64,000 bases of DNA from Pseudomonas soli (GCF_900110655.1 NZ_FOEQ01000008.1:1-64000), one strand, 5' to 3'; counted from the first letter of the stretch, positions 49,181 through 58,379 are shown. Program-made: numbers and translations. The notes: generated by a model from the letters alone, not told the origin.

Positions 49181-50014
49181 ATGACCTACACCCTCGACGA
49201 CCTGCTGCACCTGATGGCCCGCCTGCGTGACCCGCAATACGGTTGCCCCTGGGACCTCAAGCAGGACTACGCCAGCATCGTCCCGCACACGATCGAAGAG
49301 GCCTACGAAGTGGCCGACACCATCGAGCGCGGCGACTTCGAGCACCTGCAGGGCGAGCTGGGCGACCTGCTGTTCCAGGTGGTCTACTACAGCCAGCTGG
49401 CAAGGGAAGAAGGGCGTTTCGAGTTCGACGGCGTGGTCGATGCGATCACCCGCAAGCTCATCCGCCGCCACCCCCATGTATTCCCCACCGGCGAGCTCTA
49501 TGCGCCGCTGGACACCCCCATGCTGGACGAGGCCCAGGTCAAGTCGCGCTGGGAAGAGATCAAGGCCGAGGAGCGCGCCGAGAAGAGCGAGCCTGAACAG
49601 CTCTCGCTGCTCGACGACGTGCCGGCGGCCTTGCCTGCGCTGTCACGGGCGGCCAAGCTGCAGAAGCGCGCCGCCACGGTCGGCTTCGACTGGCCGGACG
49701 CGCTGCCGGTGCTGGACAAGGTCCGTGAAGAGCTCGACGAAGTGCTGCAGGCCATGGCCGATGGCGACAGCGATGCGCTGGAAGATGAGCTGGGCGACCT
49801 GTTGTTCGCCACCGTCAACCTGGCCCGCCACCTGCGCCACGACCCGGAAAACGCCCTGCGCCGCGCCAATCGCAAGTTCGAGCGGCGCTTCCGATTCATC
49901 GAACAGGCATTGCGCGAGCAGGGCCTGAACATCCAAGATCGTACCCTCGACGAGCTGGACGCCCTGTGGGGCGAGGCCAAGCGTCAGGAAAAGAACCTGC
50001 CCAGCTGCGGCTGA
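49181..50014 (+). CDS. mazG: Nucleoside triphosphate pyrophosphohydrolase MazG
   Basis: The 277-residue protein has two tandem MazG domains. The first carries CPWDLKQ and the EExxE...ExxD metal set (EEAYEVAD...ELGDLLFQVVY); the second has LDEVLQAM...ELGDLLFATVN. It hydrolyses dNTPs and NTPs to monophosphates and pyrophosphate, and in E. coli lowers ppGpp during starvation. Neighbouring relA fits this link. Confidence 0.93.
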   Translation: MTYTLDDLLHLMARLRDPQYGCPWDLKQDYASIVPHTIEEAYEVADTIERGDFEHLQGELGDLLFQVVYYSQLAREEGRFEFDGVVDAITRKLIRRHPHVFPTGELYAPLDTPMLDEAQVKSRWEEIKAEERAEKSEPEQLSLLDDVPAALPALSRAAKLQKRAATVGFDWPDALPVLDKVREELDEVLQAMADGDSDALEDELGDLLFATVNLARHLRHDPENALRRANRKFERRFRFIEQALREQGLNIQDRTLDELDALWGEAKRQEKNLPSCG

Positions 50015-50040
50015 GCTGATGCATAAGTGAGTGAACTTCC

Positions 50041-50580
50041 ATGAGCCTTTCCCTTCGCGACCAATTGCTCAAAGCCGGTCTGGTCAACCAGAAACAGGTT
50101 TCTCAGACCAACAAGGCCGAGAAAAAACAGAAACGCCTGGAGCACAAAGGCCAGGTCGAGGTGGACGACAGCCAGCAGCGCCTGGCCAAGGAAGCCCAGG
50201 CCGAGAAGGCCCGAAAAGACCAGGAGCTGAACCGCCAGGTCCAGGAGAAGGCCGAGCAGAAGGCCCGTGCCGCGCAGATCAAGCAGTTGATCGAGGCGAC
50301 CCGCCTGCCCAAGCTGAATACCGAGGACTACTACAACTTCGTCGATGACAAGAAGGTCAAGCGCATCGCCGTCAACGCCCTGATGCGCAGCAAGCTGAGC
50401 AACGGCGCGCTGGCGGTCGTCGCCCATGGCGGTGGCTACGAAGTGATTCCACGCGAGGCGGCGGTGAAGATCCAGGAGCGCGACCCCAAGCGCATCCTGC
50501 TGCTCAACACCCATGTCGAGGAGGCGGACGAGGACGACCCGTACGCAGCCTACAAGATCCCTGACGATCTGATGTGGTAA
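50041..50580 (+). CDS. DUF2058-family protein (YaiL-like)
   Basis: The 179-residue highly charged protein has a lysine/glutamate/glutamine-rich first half of likely coiled coil (residues about 15-85) and a folded C-terminal part (NFVDDKKVKRIAVNALMRSKL onward) ending DDLMW. Function is unknown; homologs are called nucleoprotein/polynucleotide-associated enzymes without proof. It follows mazG by 26 bases and ends in a strong terminator. Confidence 0.82.
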   Translation: MSLSLRDQLLKAGLVNQKQVSQTNKAEKKQKRLEHKGQVEVDDSQQRLAKEAQAEKARKDQELNRQVQEKAEQKARAAQIKQLIEATRLPKLNTEDYYNFVDDKKVKRIAVNALMRSKLSNGALAVVAHGGGYEVIPREAAVKIQERDPKRILLLNTHVEEADEDDPYAAYKIPDDLMW

Positions 50581-50585
50581 GCATG

Positions 50586-50611
50586 AAAAACCCCGCCTAG
50601 GCGGGGTTTTT
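50586..50611 (+). terminator. Intrinsic terminator after the DUF2058 gene
   Basis: AAAAACCCCGCC-TA-GGCGGGGTTTTT is a symmetric stem with T-runs on both strands. It lies between convergent genes and can serve both. Confidence 0.92.
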
Positions 50612-50626
50612 CGTTTGAAGAGGGTG

Positions 50627-50809
50627 TTATTGCGACGGTCGCTGGTTCTCTAGGTATTCCAGCTCCATGCGGTATTGCTGGGCCTGGTGCTCATCATGGA
50701 ACATGCCGACCAGTTGGCCCTGTTGATGCACATCCCAGATCCGCACACCAGCGGCCAGGCCTTCGTGGGACATTTTCGATTCGTCGCGTTCGGTTACTTG
50801 GACTGTCAT
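50627..50809 (-). CDS. Small conserved hypothetical protein
   Basis: The 60-residue protein has no signal peptide or membrane segment. It contains VRIWDVHQQGQLVGMFHDEHQAQQYRMELE and looks like a small soluble factor. The convergent position before the shared terminator and a GTTTAACG-to-ATG leader with an AT-rich promoter region support it as a real gene. Function is unknown. Confidence 0.65.
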   Translation of the reverse strand: MTVQVTERDESKMSHEGLAAGVRIWDVHQQGQLVGMFHDEHQAQQYRMELEYLENQRPSQ

Positions 50810-50925
50810 CGTTAAACTCCACTGCTTCAGTTGGCTGCGACAGCGTGTCGCACACCCTCTTTATAGAGTTTGTTAGCAGGCTAAGTAAATAAAACAGCGA
50901 TGAAACAAGTTTCATGAAGAGGCCA

Positions 50926-50988
50926 GTCGCGGGGCAAGCCCGCTTCCACGAATCGAACACAAATACGTGCGGGCTTGGCCCGCGATTG
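50926..50988. repeat. Inverted REP pair
   Basis: GTCGCGGGGCAAGCCCGCTTCCACG and CGTGCGGGCTTGGCCCGCGATTG are opposed, separated by about 17 bases, in the gap between the small gene and the DUF3108 gene. Confidence 0.85.
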
Positions 50989-51012
50989 GGCGGTGCAGGC
51001 ACTCACCGAAAA

Positions 51013-51037
51013 AGAAGCCCCGCACAAGGCGGGGCTT
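51013..51037 (-). terminator. Intrinsic terminator after the DUF3108 gene
   Basis: On the minus strand GAAGCCCCGCC-TTGT-GCGGGGCTTC is followed by TTTTTCGG. It lies 22 bases beyond the DUF3108 stop. Confidence 0.9.
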
Positions 51038-51058
51038 CGGGTATTGCAGGCAGCGCCA

Positions 51059-51769
51059 TCAGTTACCCTTGACCGCCTTGCCGTCTACCGTGCCATCCTG
51101 CAGCACGATCACGTATTCCTTGCCATCGGTCTCGACCTGGCGCAGTTGCACCAGCAGGTAATCCCAGTCCTTGGCGAACCATAGCTCGGTGATGCGCTTG
51201 CTCTGGCTAGGATCGCGCACGCGCTCGACCTTGACCGCATCGACCTGGCCGGTCTTGGTGGCCACTTTCTCGGTGCCCAGCACGCGGAAGTCGTAGGTGT
51301 CGATCTCGTCACCGTCGACCACCTGGTAGGTCATGCTTTTCTTGCCGGCGGCCACGTCATGCTGCAGCGCCAGTTGATAGGACGACTTGTCCAGCACGCC
51401 GCGGTTGAGCGGCAGGCTGATCGCGTCGCCACGGTCGCTGCCGGTCACCTTCTTGCCGGTCCAGTCGAAGGTGAGGTCGACTTTCTTCGCCTTGCCCAAG
51501 CCGCCACGCTCGAAGTGGTACTTCTGCGGCAGCAGGGTGTCATTGTCGAGCTTGAGGGTGCTTTGCTCGGTCAGGCTGGCGATCATCATGGAGGCCTTGA
51601 AATTAAGGTCCCAGGTACCGTTGGCGTTCTTCACCAGGCTGCGCTCGGCAGTGCCGCTCATGGGCAGCTGCTTCCAGTCGGCGGTGTAGCTGGCCGCGAA
51701 AGGCTTCAGATCAGCTGCCTGGAGGGGCAGGGCGAGCACGGCGAGAGCCAAGAGCAGGGCGCGACGCAT
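51059..51769 (-). CDS. Exported DUF3108-domain protein
   Basis: The 236-residue protein has a signal peptide of about 18 residues (ending LQA) and the DUF3108 beta-rich fold (FAASYTADWKQLPMSG, then SYQLALQHDVAAGKK and YDFRVLGTEKV). It is probably periplasmic and of unknown function. It starts eight bases after the purN stop, so it is likely the third gene of the purM-purN unit. Confidence 0.82.
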   Translation of the reverse strand: MRRALLLALAVLALPLQAADLKPFAASYTADWKQLPMSGTAERSLVKNANGTWDLNFKASMMIASLTEQSTLKLDNDTLLPQKYHFERGGLGKAKKVDLTFDWTGKKVTGSDRGDAISLPLNRGVLDKSSYQLALQHDVAAGKKSMTYQVVDGDEIDTYDFRVLGTEKVATKTGQVDAVKVERVRDPSQSKRITELWFAKDWDYLLVQLRQVETDGKEYVIVLQDGTVDGKAVKGN

Positions 51770-51777
51770 AAATTCTC

Positions 51778-52431
51778 CTAGGATCGAATCAAGTGACCGC
51801 TGGCCGCCAGCGGCTGGCCATCCAGTAATGCACCGTGCTCGCCCAGACGCAAGCGTCCTTCGGCGAACCAGCGCACCGCCAGCGGGTAGATCTGGTGTTC
51901 CTGCAGGTGCACGCGCTCGGCGAGCGTCTGCTCGGTGTCGTCCGTTGCAACCGGCACCACAGCCTGTACGACCAAAGGCCCGCCATCGAGTTCCTCGGTG
52001 ACGAAGTGCACGCTGCAGCCGTGCTCGGCATCGCCAGCCTCCAGCGCGCGCTGGTGGGTGTGCAGCCCTTTATACTTGGGCAACAGTGACGGATGTATGT
52101 TGAGCAAGCGGCCTTGATAGTGGCGCACGAAGCCGCCACTCAAGATGCGCATGAAACCGGCCAGCACCACCAGGTCGGGGGCGAAGCCGTCGATCAGCGC
52201 CATCAGCGCCGCATCGAAGGCTTCGCGACCGTCGAAGCCGGTGTGCGCGAGCACCGCGGTGTCGATACCGGCGGCCTTGGCGCGTTCCAGGCCGTAGGCA
52301 TCGGCGCGGTTGGAAATTACCGCGCGGATGCGTACCGGGCTGTCACTGGCGCTGTTGCTGTCGATCAGCGCTTGCAGGTTGCTGCCGGAGCCCGACAGCA
52401 GTACCACGACGTTGCAGGTCTTGCCCGGCAT
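51778..52431 (-). CDS. purN: Phosphoribosylglycinamide formyltransferase 1
   Basis: The 217-residue enzyme has the GSGSNLQALID phosphate loop, the folate site with catalytic N/H/D (LLNIHPSLLP and the VTEELDGGPLV aspartate). It transfers a formyl group from 10-formyl-tetrahydrofolate to GAR in purine synthesis. Its ATG shares one base with the purM stop (TGATG), so translation is coupled. Confidence 0.95.
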   Translation of the reverse strand: MPGKTCNVVVLLSGSGSNLQALIDSNSASDSPVRIRAVISNRADAYGLERAKAAGIDTAVLAHTGFDGREAFDAALMALIDGFAPDLVVLAGFMRILSGGFVRHYQGRLLNIHPSLLPKYKGLHTHQRALEAGDAEHGCSVHFVTEELDGGPLVVQAVVPVATDDTEQTLAERVHLQEHQIYPLAVRWFAEGRLRLGEHGALLDGQPLAASGHLIRS

Positions 52432-53489
52432 CAGTGTGCCTTGAGGTTCTTGAGCTCGACCTGGGCGGCGCCTTCGGCGGCTTCGGCGATCTGGCCGATG
52501 ACCCACGGCTGCTCGCCGGCGGCGCGCAGCACGTTCAGGGCGTTGTCGACCTGGTCCTGGGCCACGCAGATGACCATGCCCACGCCGCAGTTCAGCACGC
52601 GGTGCATTTCATGTTCGTCGACGTTGCCTTTTTCCTGCAGGAAGTCGAACACCACCGGGCGCTGCCAGCTGGCCACGTCGACCACGGCCTGGGCGCCTTT
52701 TGGCAGTACGCGCGGGATGTTGTCCAGCAGGCCGCCGCCGGTGATGTGGGCCATGGCCTTGACCGCGCCGGTCTGTTTGATCAGCTGCAGCAGGGGCTTG
52801 ACGTATATGCGGGTCGGCGCCATCAGCAGGTCGGCCAGCGGCTTGCCATCGAGCTGGGTGTTGTCGATGTCGGTGCCGGACACTTCGAGGATCTTGCGGA
52901 TCAGCGAGTAGCCGTTGGAGTGCGGGCCGGAGGATGGCAGGGCGATCAGGGCGTCGCCGGTGACCACTTTCGAGCCGTCGATGATCTCGGCCTTTTCCAC
53001 CACGCCGACGCAGAAGCCGGCCAGGTCGTAGTCTTCGCCTTCGTACATGCCTGGCATCTCGGCGGTTTCACCACCGACCAGCGAGCAGCCGGCCAGTTCG
53101 CAACCGGCGCCGATGCCGGTGACCACGGTGGCGGCCACGTCGACGTTGAGCTTGCCGGTGGCGTAGTAGTCGAGGAAGAACAGCGGCTCGGCGCCGCACA
53201 CCACCAGGTCGTTGACGCACATGGCGACCAGGTCCTGGCCGATGCTGTCGTGCTTGTTCAGGTTCAGCGCCAGGCGCAGCTTGGTGCCGACGCCGTCGGT
53301 GCCGGAGACCAGCACCGGCTGCTTGTAGCCGGCCGGGATCTCGCAGAGGGCGCCGAAGCCGCCCAGGCCACCCATGACTTCAGGGCGTGCGGTGCGCTTG
53401 GCGACGCCCTTGATGCGTTCGACCAGTGCTTCGCCGGCGTCGATGTCTACACCGGCGTCTTTGTAGCTCAGGGAGGGTTGCTTGCTCAT
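52431..53489 (-). CDS. purM: Phosphoribosylformylglycinamidine cyclo-ligase
   Basis: The 352-residue AIR synthetase begins SYKDAGVDIDAGE and has SGTDGVGTKLRLA, the VCGAEPLFFLDYYATGKL block and GGETAEMPGMY, all family signatures. It closes FGAM to AIR with ATP. It is followed by purN and probably the DUF3108 gene. It diverges from the DUF2066 gene. An AGGAGG ribosome site precedes the ATG. Confidence 0.96.
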   Translation of the reverse strand: MSKQPSLSYKDAGVDIDAGEALVERIKGVAKRTARPEVMGGLGGFGALCEIPAGYKQPVLVSGTDGVGTKLRLALNLNKHDSIGQDLVAMCVNDLVVCGAEPLFFLDYYATGKLNVDVAATVVTGIGAGCELAGCSLVGGETAEMPGMYEGEDYDLAGFCVGVVEKAEIIDGSKVVTGDALIALPSSGPHSNGYSLIRKILEVSGTDIDNTQLDGKPLADLLMAPTRIYVKPLLQLIKQTGAVKAMAHITGGGLLDNIPRVLPKGAQAVVDVASWQRPVVFDFLQEKGNVDEHEMHRVLNCGVGMVICVAQDQVDNALNVLRAAGEQPWVIGQIAEAAEGAAQVELKNLKAH

Positions 53490-53831
53490 TGATCCAGGCC
53501 TTTAGGAGGGAGGGATTCAGAAAAACGACCGGGACGGCCAAGGCCACTTTCAGAAACGGCGGCTGCCTGTACGTCACTGGTCTGCGAAGGCGCGCGATTT
53601 TATCAGGGTTGCCCCAAGGCGGCCATCCTCAGGCCGACGGGCAGGCGGGAAATCTGGGCAAAAAACGCTGTTTCACCCTGTGCGACTGGTTGCCGCGTCG
53701 GCGCCTGTATAAGGTATAGGCATGGCGACGCGCGCAAAGGCGTGGCGCGGCGGAGCATTTTCCGGCGTGGCGCGGTCACAGCCCACAGGCAAGGGCGCGT
53801 CGCCCCAAGGTCATCTGGACAGGAATCCTCA
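53490..53831. other. Divergent intergenic region purM / DUF2066 gene
   Basis: This 342-base gap holds no credible gene. A TTGCCG (53690-53695) followed 18-19 bases later by GTATAGG is a possible promoter for the DUF2066-perM-hda unit. No PurR-type operator is recognised on the purM side. Confidence 0.4.
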
Positions 53832-54887
53832 ATGCGTCTTCTCAATTTCCTTGCTGGCGCCTGCCTCGTCGTGGCCGGCACCCTCGCGCAGGCCGAAACC
53901 GTCTCGGGCCTGTATCAGGTTCGCGAGCCCGTCGAAGGGCAGGGCAGCGAGGCTCGCGCCCAGGCGACCGGCAAGGCGCTCGACACCCTGGTGTTGCGCC
54001 TGACCGGCGACCCCAAGGCCGCGCAGAACCCGGCACTGGCCGCGCTGCGCAAGGACCCGCAACAGATCATCAATCAGGTCGGTACCGAGGCAGGCCCACC
54101 GGAGTCGGTGCTGGTCGAGTTCGACCCCGGCAGCACCGAGCGCGCCCTGCGCCAGGCGGGGCTGGCATTGTGGGGCAGCAACCGGCCGTCGGTCCTGGGC
54201 TGGTGGCTGAACGACAGTGTCGAGGGCAGCAGCCTGGTCGGCGATGGCCAGAGCGCCGCCGAGCCATTGCGTCGGGCAGCCCAGCATCGCGGCCTGCCCC
54301 TGCGCCTGCCATTGGCCGATCTGCAGGAGCAATTGGTGGCCAATGCCAAGCTGCTCGAGGGTAACGACCCCGCGCCGCTGCGCGAGGCGTCCGAGCGCTA
54401 TGGTGCCGACGCCTTGCTGGCGGTGCACGCCCATGAGGCCGACGGCAAGTGGCAGGGCAAGTGGCAGTTGTGGCTGGGCGACAACCGCGAACAGGGCAAC
54501 GCTGAAGGCAGCGACCAGGCGGCCCTGGCCGATGCGGTGCTGCTGGCAGTGAGCAACCGCCTGGCGCCGCGTTATGTCACGCGGCCCGGCGCCAGCAGCG
54601 ACCTGCAGGTACAGGTGCAGGGGATGAACCTGCAGCGTTACGCCGAACTGAGCCGGGTGCTGGAACCTTATGGCGCCCGCTTGCAGATGGCAGAAGGCGA
54701 CACCCTGACCTACCAGGTCAGCGGCAATCGCGAGCAATTGCGCGCCCAGCTGGGCCTGGCCAAGCTGCAGGAGCTGCCTGCCGAGCCAGCCGCCGCCACG
54801 CCTGCGCCGAGCGCGCAGGGCGATACCGGCACACCGCCGCCCACCACTGCCGCAACGCCGTTCGACGGCCTGCGCTTTCGCTGGTAA
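53832..54887 (+). CDS. Exported DUF2066-domain protein
   Basis: The 351-residue protein has a signal peptide (about 20 residues, ending AQA) followed by the DUF2066 domain (VSGLYQVREPVEGQGSEARAQA to LVLRLTGDPKA). The C-terminal end is proline- and alanine-rich. The start at 53832 is where the signal peptide begins; the upstream open frame is low-complexity. It is probably periplasmic and of unknown function. It precedes perM by 12 bases and this order recurs in Pseudomonas. Confidence 0.82.
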   Translation: MRLLNFLAGACLVVAGTLAQAETVSGLYQVREPVEGQGSEARAQATGKALDTLVLRLTGDPKAAQNPALAALRKDPQQIINQVGTEAGPPESVLVEFDPGSTERALRQAGLALWGSNRPSVLGWWLNDSVEGSSLVGDGQSAAEPLRRAAQHRGLPLRLPLADLQEQLVANAKLLEGNDPAPLREASERYGADALLAVHAHEADGKWQGKWQLWLGDNREQGNAEGSDQAALADAVLLAVSNRLAPRYVTRPGASSDLQVQVQGMNLQRYAELSRVLEPYGARLQMAEGDTLTYQVSGNREQLRAQLGLAKLQELPAEPAAATPAPSAQGDTGTPPPTTAATPFDGLRFRW

Positions 54888-54899
54888 GGAGTGGCGCGA

Positions 54900-55973
54900 A
54901 TGACTGACATGCGTCGTTGGATCTGGCTGGGCGCGGCCCTGGTGATCGCCGTGCTGCTGTACTTCCTGCACAACATCCTCTCACCGTTCCTGGTGGGCAT
55001 CCTGCTGGCCTACCTGGCCGACCCGCTGGTCGATCGCCTGGAGCGCCTCGGGCTGTCGCGCACCTGGGGCGTGGTGGTGGTGTTCAGCCTGTTCACCCTG
55101 ATCTTCCTGGCCCTGCTGCTGGTGCTGGTGCCGATGCTGGCCAAGCAACTGCTGCGCCTGTACGAGCTGGCGCCGCAAATGCTCGACTGGCTGCAGCACG
55201 TGGCGCTGCCCTGGGTGCAGAGCCGCCTGGGCCTGGCGGATGGCTTCTGGAAATTCGACAAGATCAAGGCCGCGATCGGCGAGCACATGGGCCAGACCAC
55301 CGACATCGTCGGCGTGCTGTTGTCCCAGGCCACCGCCTCGAGCCTGGCGCTGATCGGCTGGCTGGCCAACCTGGTGCTGATCCCGGTGGTGGGCTTCTAC
55401 CTGCTGCGCGATTGGGACCTGATGATGGCCAAGCTGCGCAGCCTGCTGCCGCGCCAGCGTGAGCCGCAGGTGGTGGGGTTGGCCGGCGAGTGCCACGAGG
55501 TGCTCGGGGCGTTCGTGCGCGGGCAACTGCTGGTAATGCTGGCGTTGGGCGTCATCTATTCCTCGGGGCTGATGCTGGTGGGCCTGGAGCTGGGCCTGCT
55601 GATCGGCATGCTGGCGGGGCTGGCGGCGATCGTGCCGTACATGGGCTTCATCATTGGCATTGGCGCGGCGCTGGTCGCCGGGTTGTTCCAGTTCGGCGGC
55701 GACCTCTATCCCATGCTCGGTATCGTCGCGGTGTTCATGGTCGGGCAGGCGCTGGAGGGCATGGTGCTGACTCCACTGCTGGTGGGTGACCGCATCGGCC
55801 TGCATCCGGTGGCGGTGATCTTCGCGATCCTGGCTGGCGGCGAGCTGTTCGGCTTTACCGGGGTGCTGCTGGCGCTGCCGGTGGCGGCGGTGATCATGGT
55901 GCTGCTGCGCCATGTCCACGACCTGTACAAGGAATCGGACATGTACGCCGGGGAAGTGGACCCGGATCTGTGA
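54900..55973 (+). CDS. perM: PerM/AI-2E-family membrane transporter
   Basis: The 357-residue protein has about eight membrane segments in the AI-2E/PerM pattern: a paired N-terminal hairpin, a soluble helical region (about 75-150), then ECHEVLGAFVRGQLLVMLALG and the family's conserved C-terminal IFAILAGGELFGFTGVLLALP. The substrate is not known. AAGGAG before ATG 54900 fixes the start. It forms a unit with the DUF2066 gene. Confidence 0.85.
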   Translation: MTDMRRWIWLGAALVIAVLLYFLHNILSPFLVGILLAYLADPLVDRLERLGLSRTWGVVVVFSLFTLIFLALLLVLVPMLAKQLLRLYELAPQMLDWLQHVALPWVQSRLGLADGFWKFDKIKAAIGEHMGQTTDIVGVLLSQATASSLALIGWLANLVLIPVVGFYLLRDWDLMMAKLRSLLPRQREPQVVGLAGECHEVLGAFVRGQLLVMLALGVIYSSGLMLVGLELGLLIGMLAGLAAIVPYMGFIIGIGAALVAGLFQFGGDLYPMLGIVAVFMVGQALEGMVLTPLLVGDRIGLHPVAVIFAILAGGELFGFTGVLLALPVAAVIMVLLRHVHDLYKESDMYAGEVDPDL

Positions 55974-55974
55974 G

Positions 55975-56050
55975 CGATCACGGGGCAAGCGCGCTCCCAT
56001 GCCCGGAGCCTTGAACACTAGAGGGCGTGGCAGCGGGCTTGCTCCGCAAC
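55975..56050. repeat. Inverted REP-like pair
   Basis: GATCACGGGGCAAGCGCGCTCCCATGCC and GGCGTGGCAGCGGGCTTGCTCCGCAAC are imperfectly opposed in the perM-hda gap. Confidence 0.7.
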
Positions 56051-56170
56051 GCAACTGCTTGATTTTACTTGTGCTATTCCCCTGCCGGATTGTGCCGCCC
56101 GCGTTGCGGGTATAGACTTTGCACACTGTTCATCAAAGGCCCCCTGTGGTCCCCGCGACCGCCCGCGAGC

Positions 56171-56875
56171 ATGAAACCGATCCAGTTGCCCCTGGGTGTG
56201 CGTCTGCGCGACGACGCCACCTTCATCAACTACTACCCCGGCGCCAATGCCGCGGCACTGGGCTATGTCGAGCGGCTCTGCGAAGCCGACGCCGGCTGGA
56301 CCGAAAGCCTCATCTACCTGTGGGGCAAGCAGGGCGTGGGCCGTACCCACCTGTTGCAGGCCGCCACCCACCGCTTCCAGCAACTCGGCGAGCCCGCCGT
56401 GTACCTGCCCCTGGCGCAATTGCTCGAGCGTGGCGTCGAACTGCTCGACCATCTCGAGCAATACGAGCTGGTGTGCATCGATGACCTGCACGTGATCGCG
56501 GGCAAGGCCGACTGGGAAGAGGCGATGTTCCACCTGTTCAATCGCCTGCGCGACAGTGGCCGGCGCCTGCTGCTGGCAGCCTCCAGCTCGCCCCGGGAGT
56601 TGCCGATCAAGCTGGCCGACCTCAAGTCGCGGCTGACCCTGGCGCTGATCTTCCAGATGCGCGGGATGTCCGACGAGGACAAGCTGCGCGCCCTGCAACT
56701 GCGCGCCTCGCGCCGCGGCCTGCATCTGACCGACGAAGTCGGCCACTTCATCCTCACCCGTGGTACGCGCAGCATGAGCGCGCTGTTCGACCTGCTCGAG
56801 CGCCTCGATCAGGCCTCCTTGCAGGCCCAGCGCAAGCTGACCATTCCGTTCCTCAAGGAAACCCTCGGCTGGTAG
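56171..56875 (+). CDS. hda: DnaA regulatory inactivator Hda
   Basis: The 234-residue AAA+ protein starts with the sliding-clamp-binding motif QLPLGV (residues 5-10), then a Walker A-like GKQGVGRTHLLQA and a Walker B-like CIDDLHVIAG, with the sensor region ending ALFDLLERLD. With the loaded beta clamp it triggers hydrolysis of DnaA-bound ATP, preventing re-initiation. The start 56171 gives the conserved N-terminus. It follows perM, as elsewhere in the genus. Confidence 0.92.
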   Translation: MKPIQLPLGVRLRDDATFINYYPGANAAALGYVERLCEADAGWTESLIYLWGKQGVGRTHLLQAATHRFQQLGEPAVYLPLAQLLERGVELLDHLEQYELVCIDDLHVIAGKADWEEAMFHLFNRLRDSGRRLLLAASSSPRELPIKLADLKSRLTLALIFQMRGMSDEDKLRALQLRASRRGLHLTDEVGHFILTRGTRSMSALFDLLERLDQASLQAQRKLTIPFLKETLGW

Positions 56876-57000
56876 CGCTGAAAACACGGTGCCAGAGCGT
56901 CGAATCAGAAAAGTCACATGTTTTTCGATAAAATTTGCAAATGGGTCCGATAGAAGGCATAGTTTCCCCCTTCTAAAGGACTACAGACACGGTCGTGCCC

Positions 57001-57636
57001 ATGCTGAAGCGCTTCGCACCCCTCGTGCCACTTGCACTTGTCACCCTTCTTTACGGCTGTGCCTCCACCGGCCCGGTCGCACCTTCGCAGGATCAACGCA
57101 TGGCCACCGAGCAATCGGTCAAGGCCAAGGCCTCTGCCTCTTCCGTATTCACCGAGGAAGAGCTGGCCAGCGAAGATGACCTCGAGGCCTTCTCCAGTAA
57201 CAGCAAGCCGTACCAGTTGCCCGTACTGGCCGACAGCATTCTCGAACGCGGCATGGCCCTGATCGGTACTCGCTACCGCTTCGGTGGCACCTCCGAGAAG
57301 TCCGGCTTCGACTGCAGCGGTTTCATCGGCTACCTGTTCCGCGAAGAGGCCGGCATGAACCTGCCGCGTTCGACCCGCGAGATGATCAACGTCGACGCAC
57401 CGAAAGTCGCCCGCAACAAACTCAAGCCCGGCGACCTGCTGTTCTTCAGCACCAACGGTCGTGGTCGCGTCAGCCACGCTGGCATCTACCTGGGTGACAA
57501 CCAGTTCATCCATTCCAGCAGCCGCCGCAGCGGTGGCGTGCGCATCGACAGCCTTGGCGATCGCTACTGGAGCAAGACCTTCATCGAGGCCAAGCGCGCG
57601 CTCGCCATGGCGCCGACCACGATCTCGCGCAATTGA
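57001..57636 (+). CDS. NlpC/P60-family lipoprotein (first of two)
   Basis: The 211-residue protein has a lipobox (LLYGC, C20), a linker rich in serine, alanine and acidic residues to about residue 75, and a C-terminal NlpC/P60 domain with catalytic C105 (GFDCSGFIGY), H159 (RVSHAGIYLG) and H171. The domain cuts peptide bonds in peptidoglycan stem peptides, so it probably acts as an envelope endopeptidase. A GTG codon two positions upstream is in frame; ATG 57001 is preferred. It is followed 146 bases later by a paralogue. Confidence 0.88.
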   Translation: MLKRFAPLVPLALVTLLYGCASTGPVAPSQDQRMATEQSVKAKASASSVFTEEELASEDDLEAFSSNSKPYQLPVLADSILERGMALIGTRYRFGGTSEKSGFDCSGFIGYLFREEAGMNLPRSTREMINVDAPKVARNKLKPGDLLFFSTNGRGRVSHAGIYLGDNQFIHSSSRRSGGVRIDSLGDRYWSKTFIEAKRALAMAPTTISRN

Positions 57637-57782
57637 ATTGATATCAAAATGCTGTACCCTGCCACGGCGGCGTAGCTGAAAAGCTCGCCGCCGTGCGCAT
57701 TTACAGAAAGCAGCTAATCTAAATTCTCAACTCTTTTTACCTTCGGTCATGGCCGAGGGCTTCCCGACAGGACGTTTACATC

Positions 57783-58316
57783 ATGGCGATGTTGGCGCGC
57801 TTCGCATTCCTCTCCCTCGTGGCCCTGCTCGCGGCCTGTTCCAGTCGTGCTCCCGCTCCGGCGACAATGCCCACAGCGCCGGTGGTGTTCAATTCGTCGC
57901 CGTCTTCGCCCGCGGCGGATGATGTGCTGTTTCGTGCCATCGGGCTGGTGGGCACTCCCTATCGCTGGGGCGGCAACACTCCAGACTCTGGTTTTGATTG
58001 CAGTGGCCTGATCGGCTACGTATATCGTGATGCCGCGGGTATAAGCCTGCCACGCACCACCCGCGACATGATCGTCATGCGTGCGCCGAACGTGGATATC
58101 AATGCGCTGCAGTCCGGCGATCTGGTGTTCTTTGCCACCAATGGCGGCTCGCATGTCAGCCATGCCGGGATCTACGTGGGTGAGGGGCGTTTCGTCCATG
58201 CGCCCTCCACGGGGGGCACCGTGCGTCTGGACTACCTGTCGAACAGCTACTGGGCCAAGGCCTATCTTCAGGCCAAACGGGTGCTACCCCCTGAACATCT
58301 GGCGCAGAATCCCTGA
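57783..58316 (+). CDS. NlpC/P60-family lipoprotein (second of two)
   Basis: The 177-residue protein has a lipobox (LLAAC, C19), a short proline-rich linker and an NlpC/P60 domain with C73 (GFDCSGLIGYVYRD), H127 (HVSHAGIYVG) and H139. It resembles the gene just upstream across the catalytic domain, but its linker is about 30 residues shorter. The pair is probably an old tandem duplication. Predicted role is peptidoglycan endopeptidase anchored in the outer membrane. Confidence 0.87.
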   Translation: MAMLARFAFLSLVALLAACSSRAPAPATMPTAPVVFNSSPSSPAADDVLFRAIGLVGTPYRWGGNTPDSGFDCSGLIGYVYRDAAGISLPRTTRDMIVMRAPNVDINALQSGDLVFFATNGGSHVSHAGIYVGEGRFVHAPSTGGTVRLDYLSNSYWAKAYLQAKRVLPPEHLAQNP

Positions 58317-58379
58317 CTGCTGTTCGCTAGATAAGGACGCGGACAGCGTCTGGTTGTTCATTGGCCTGTGCCAGGGGCA

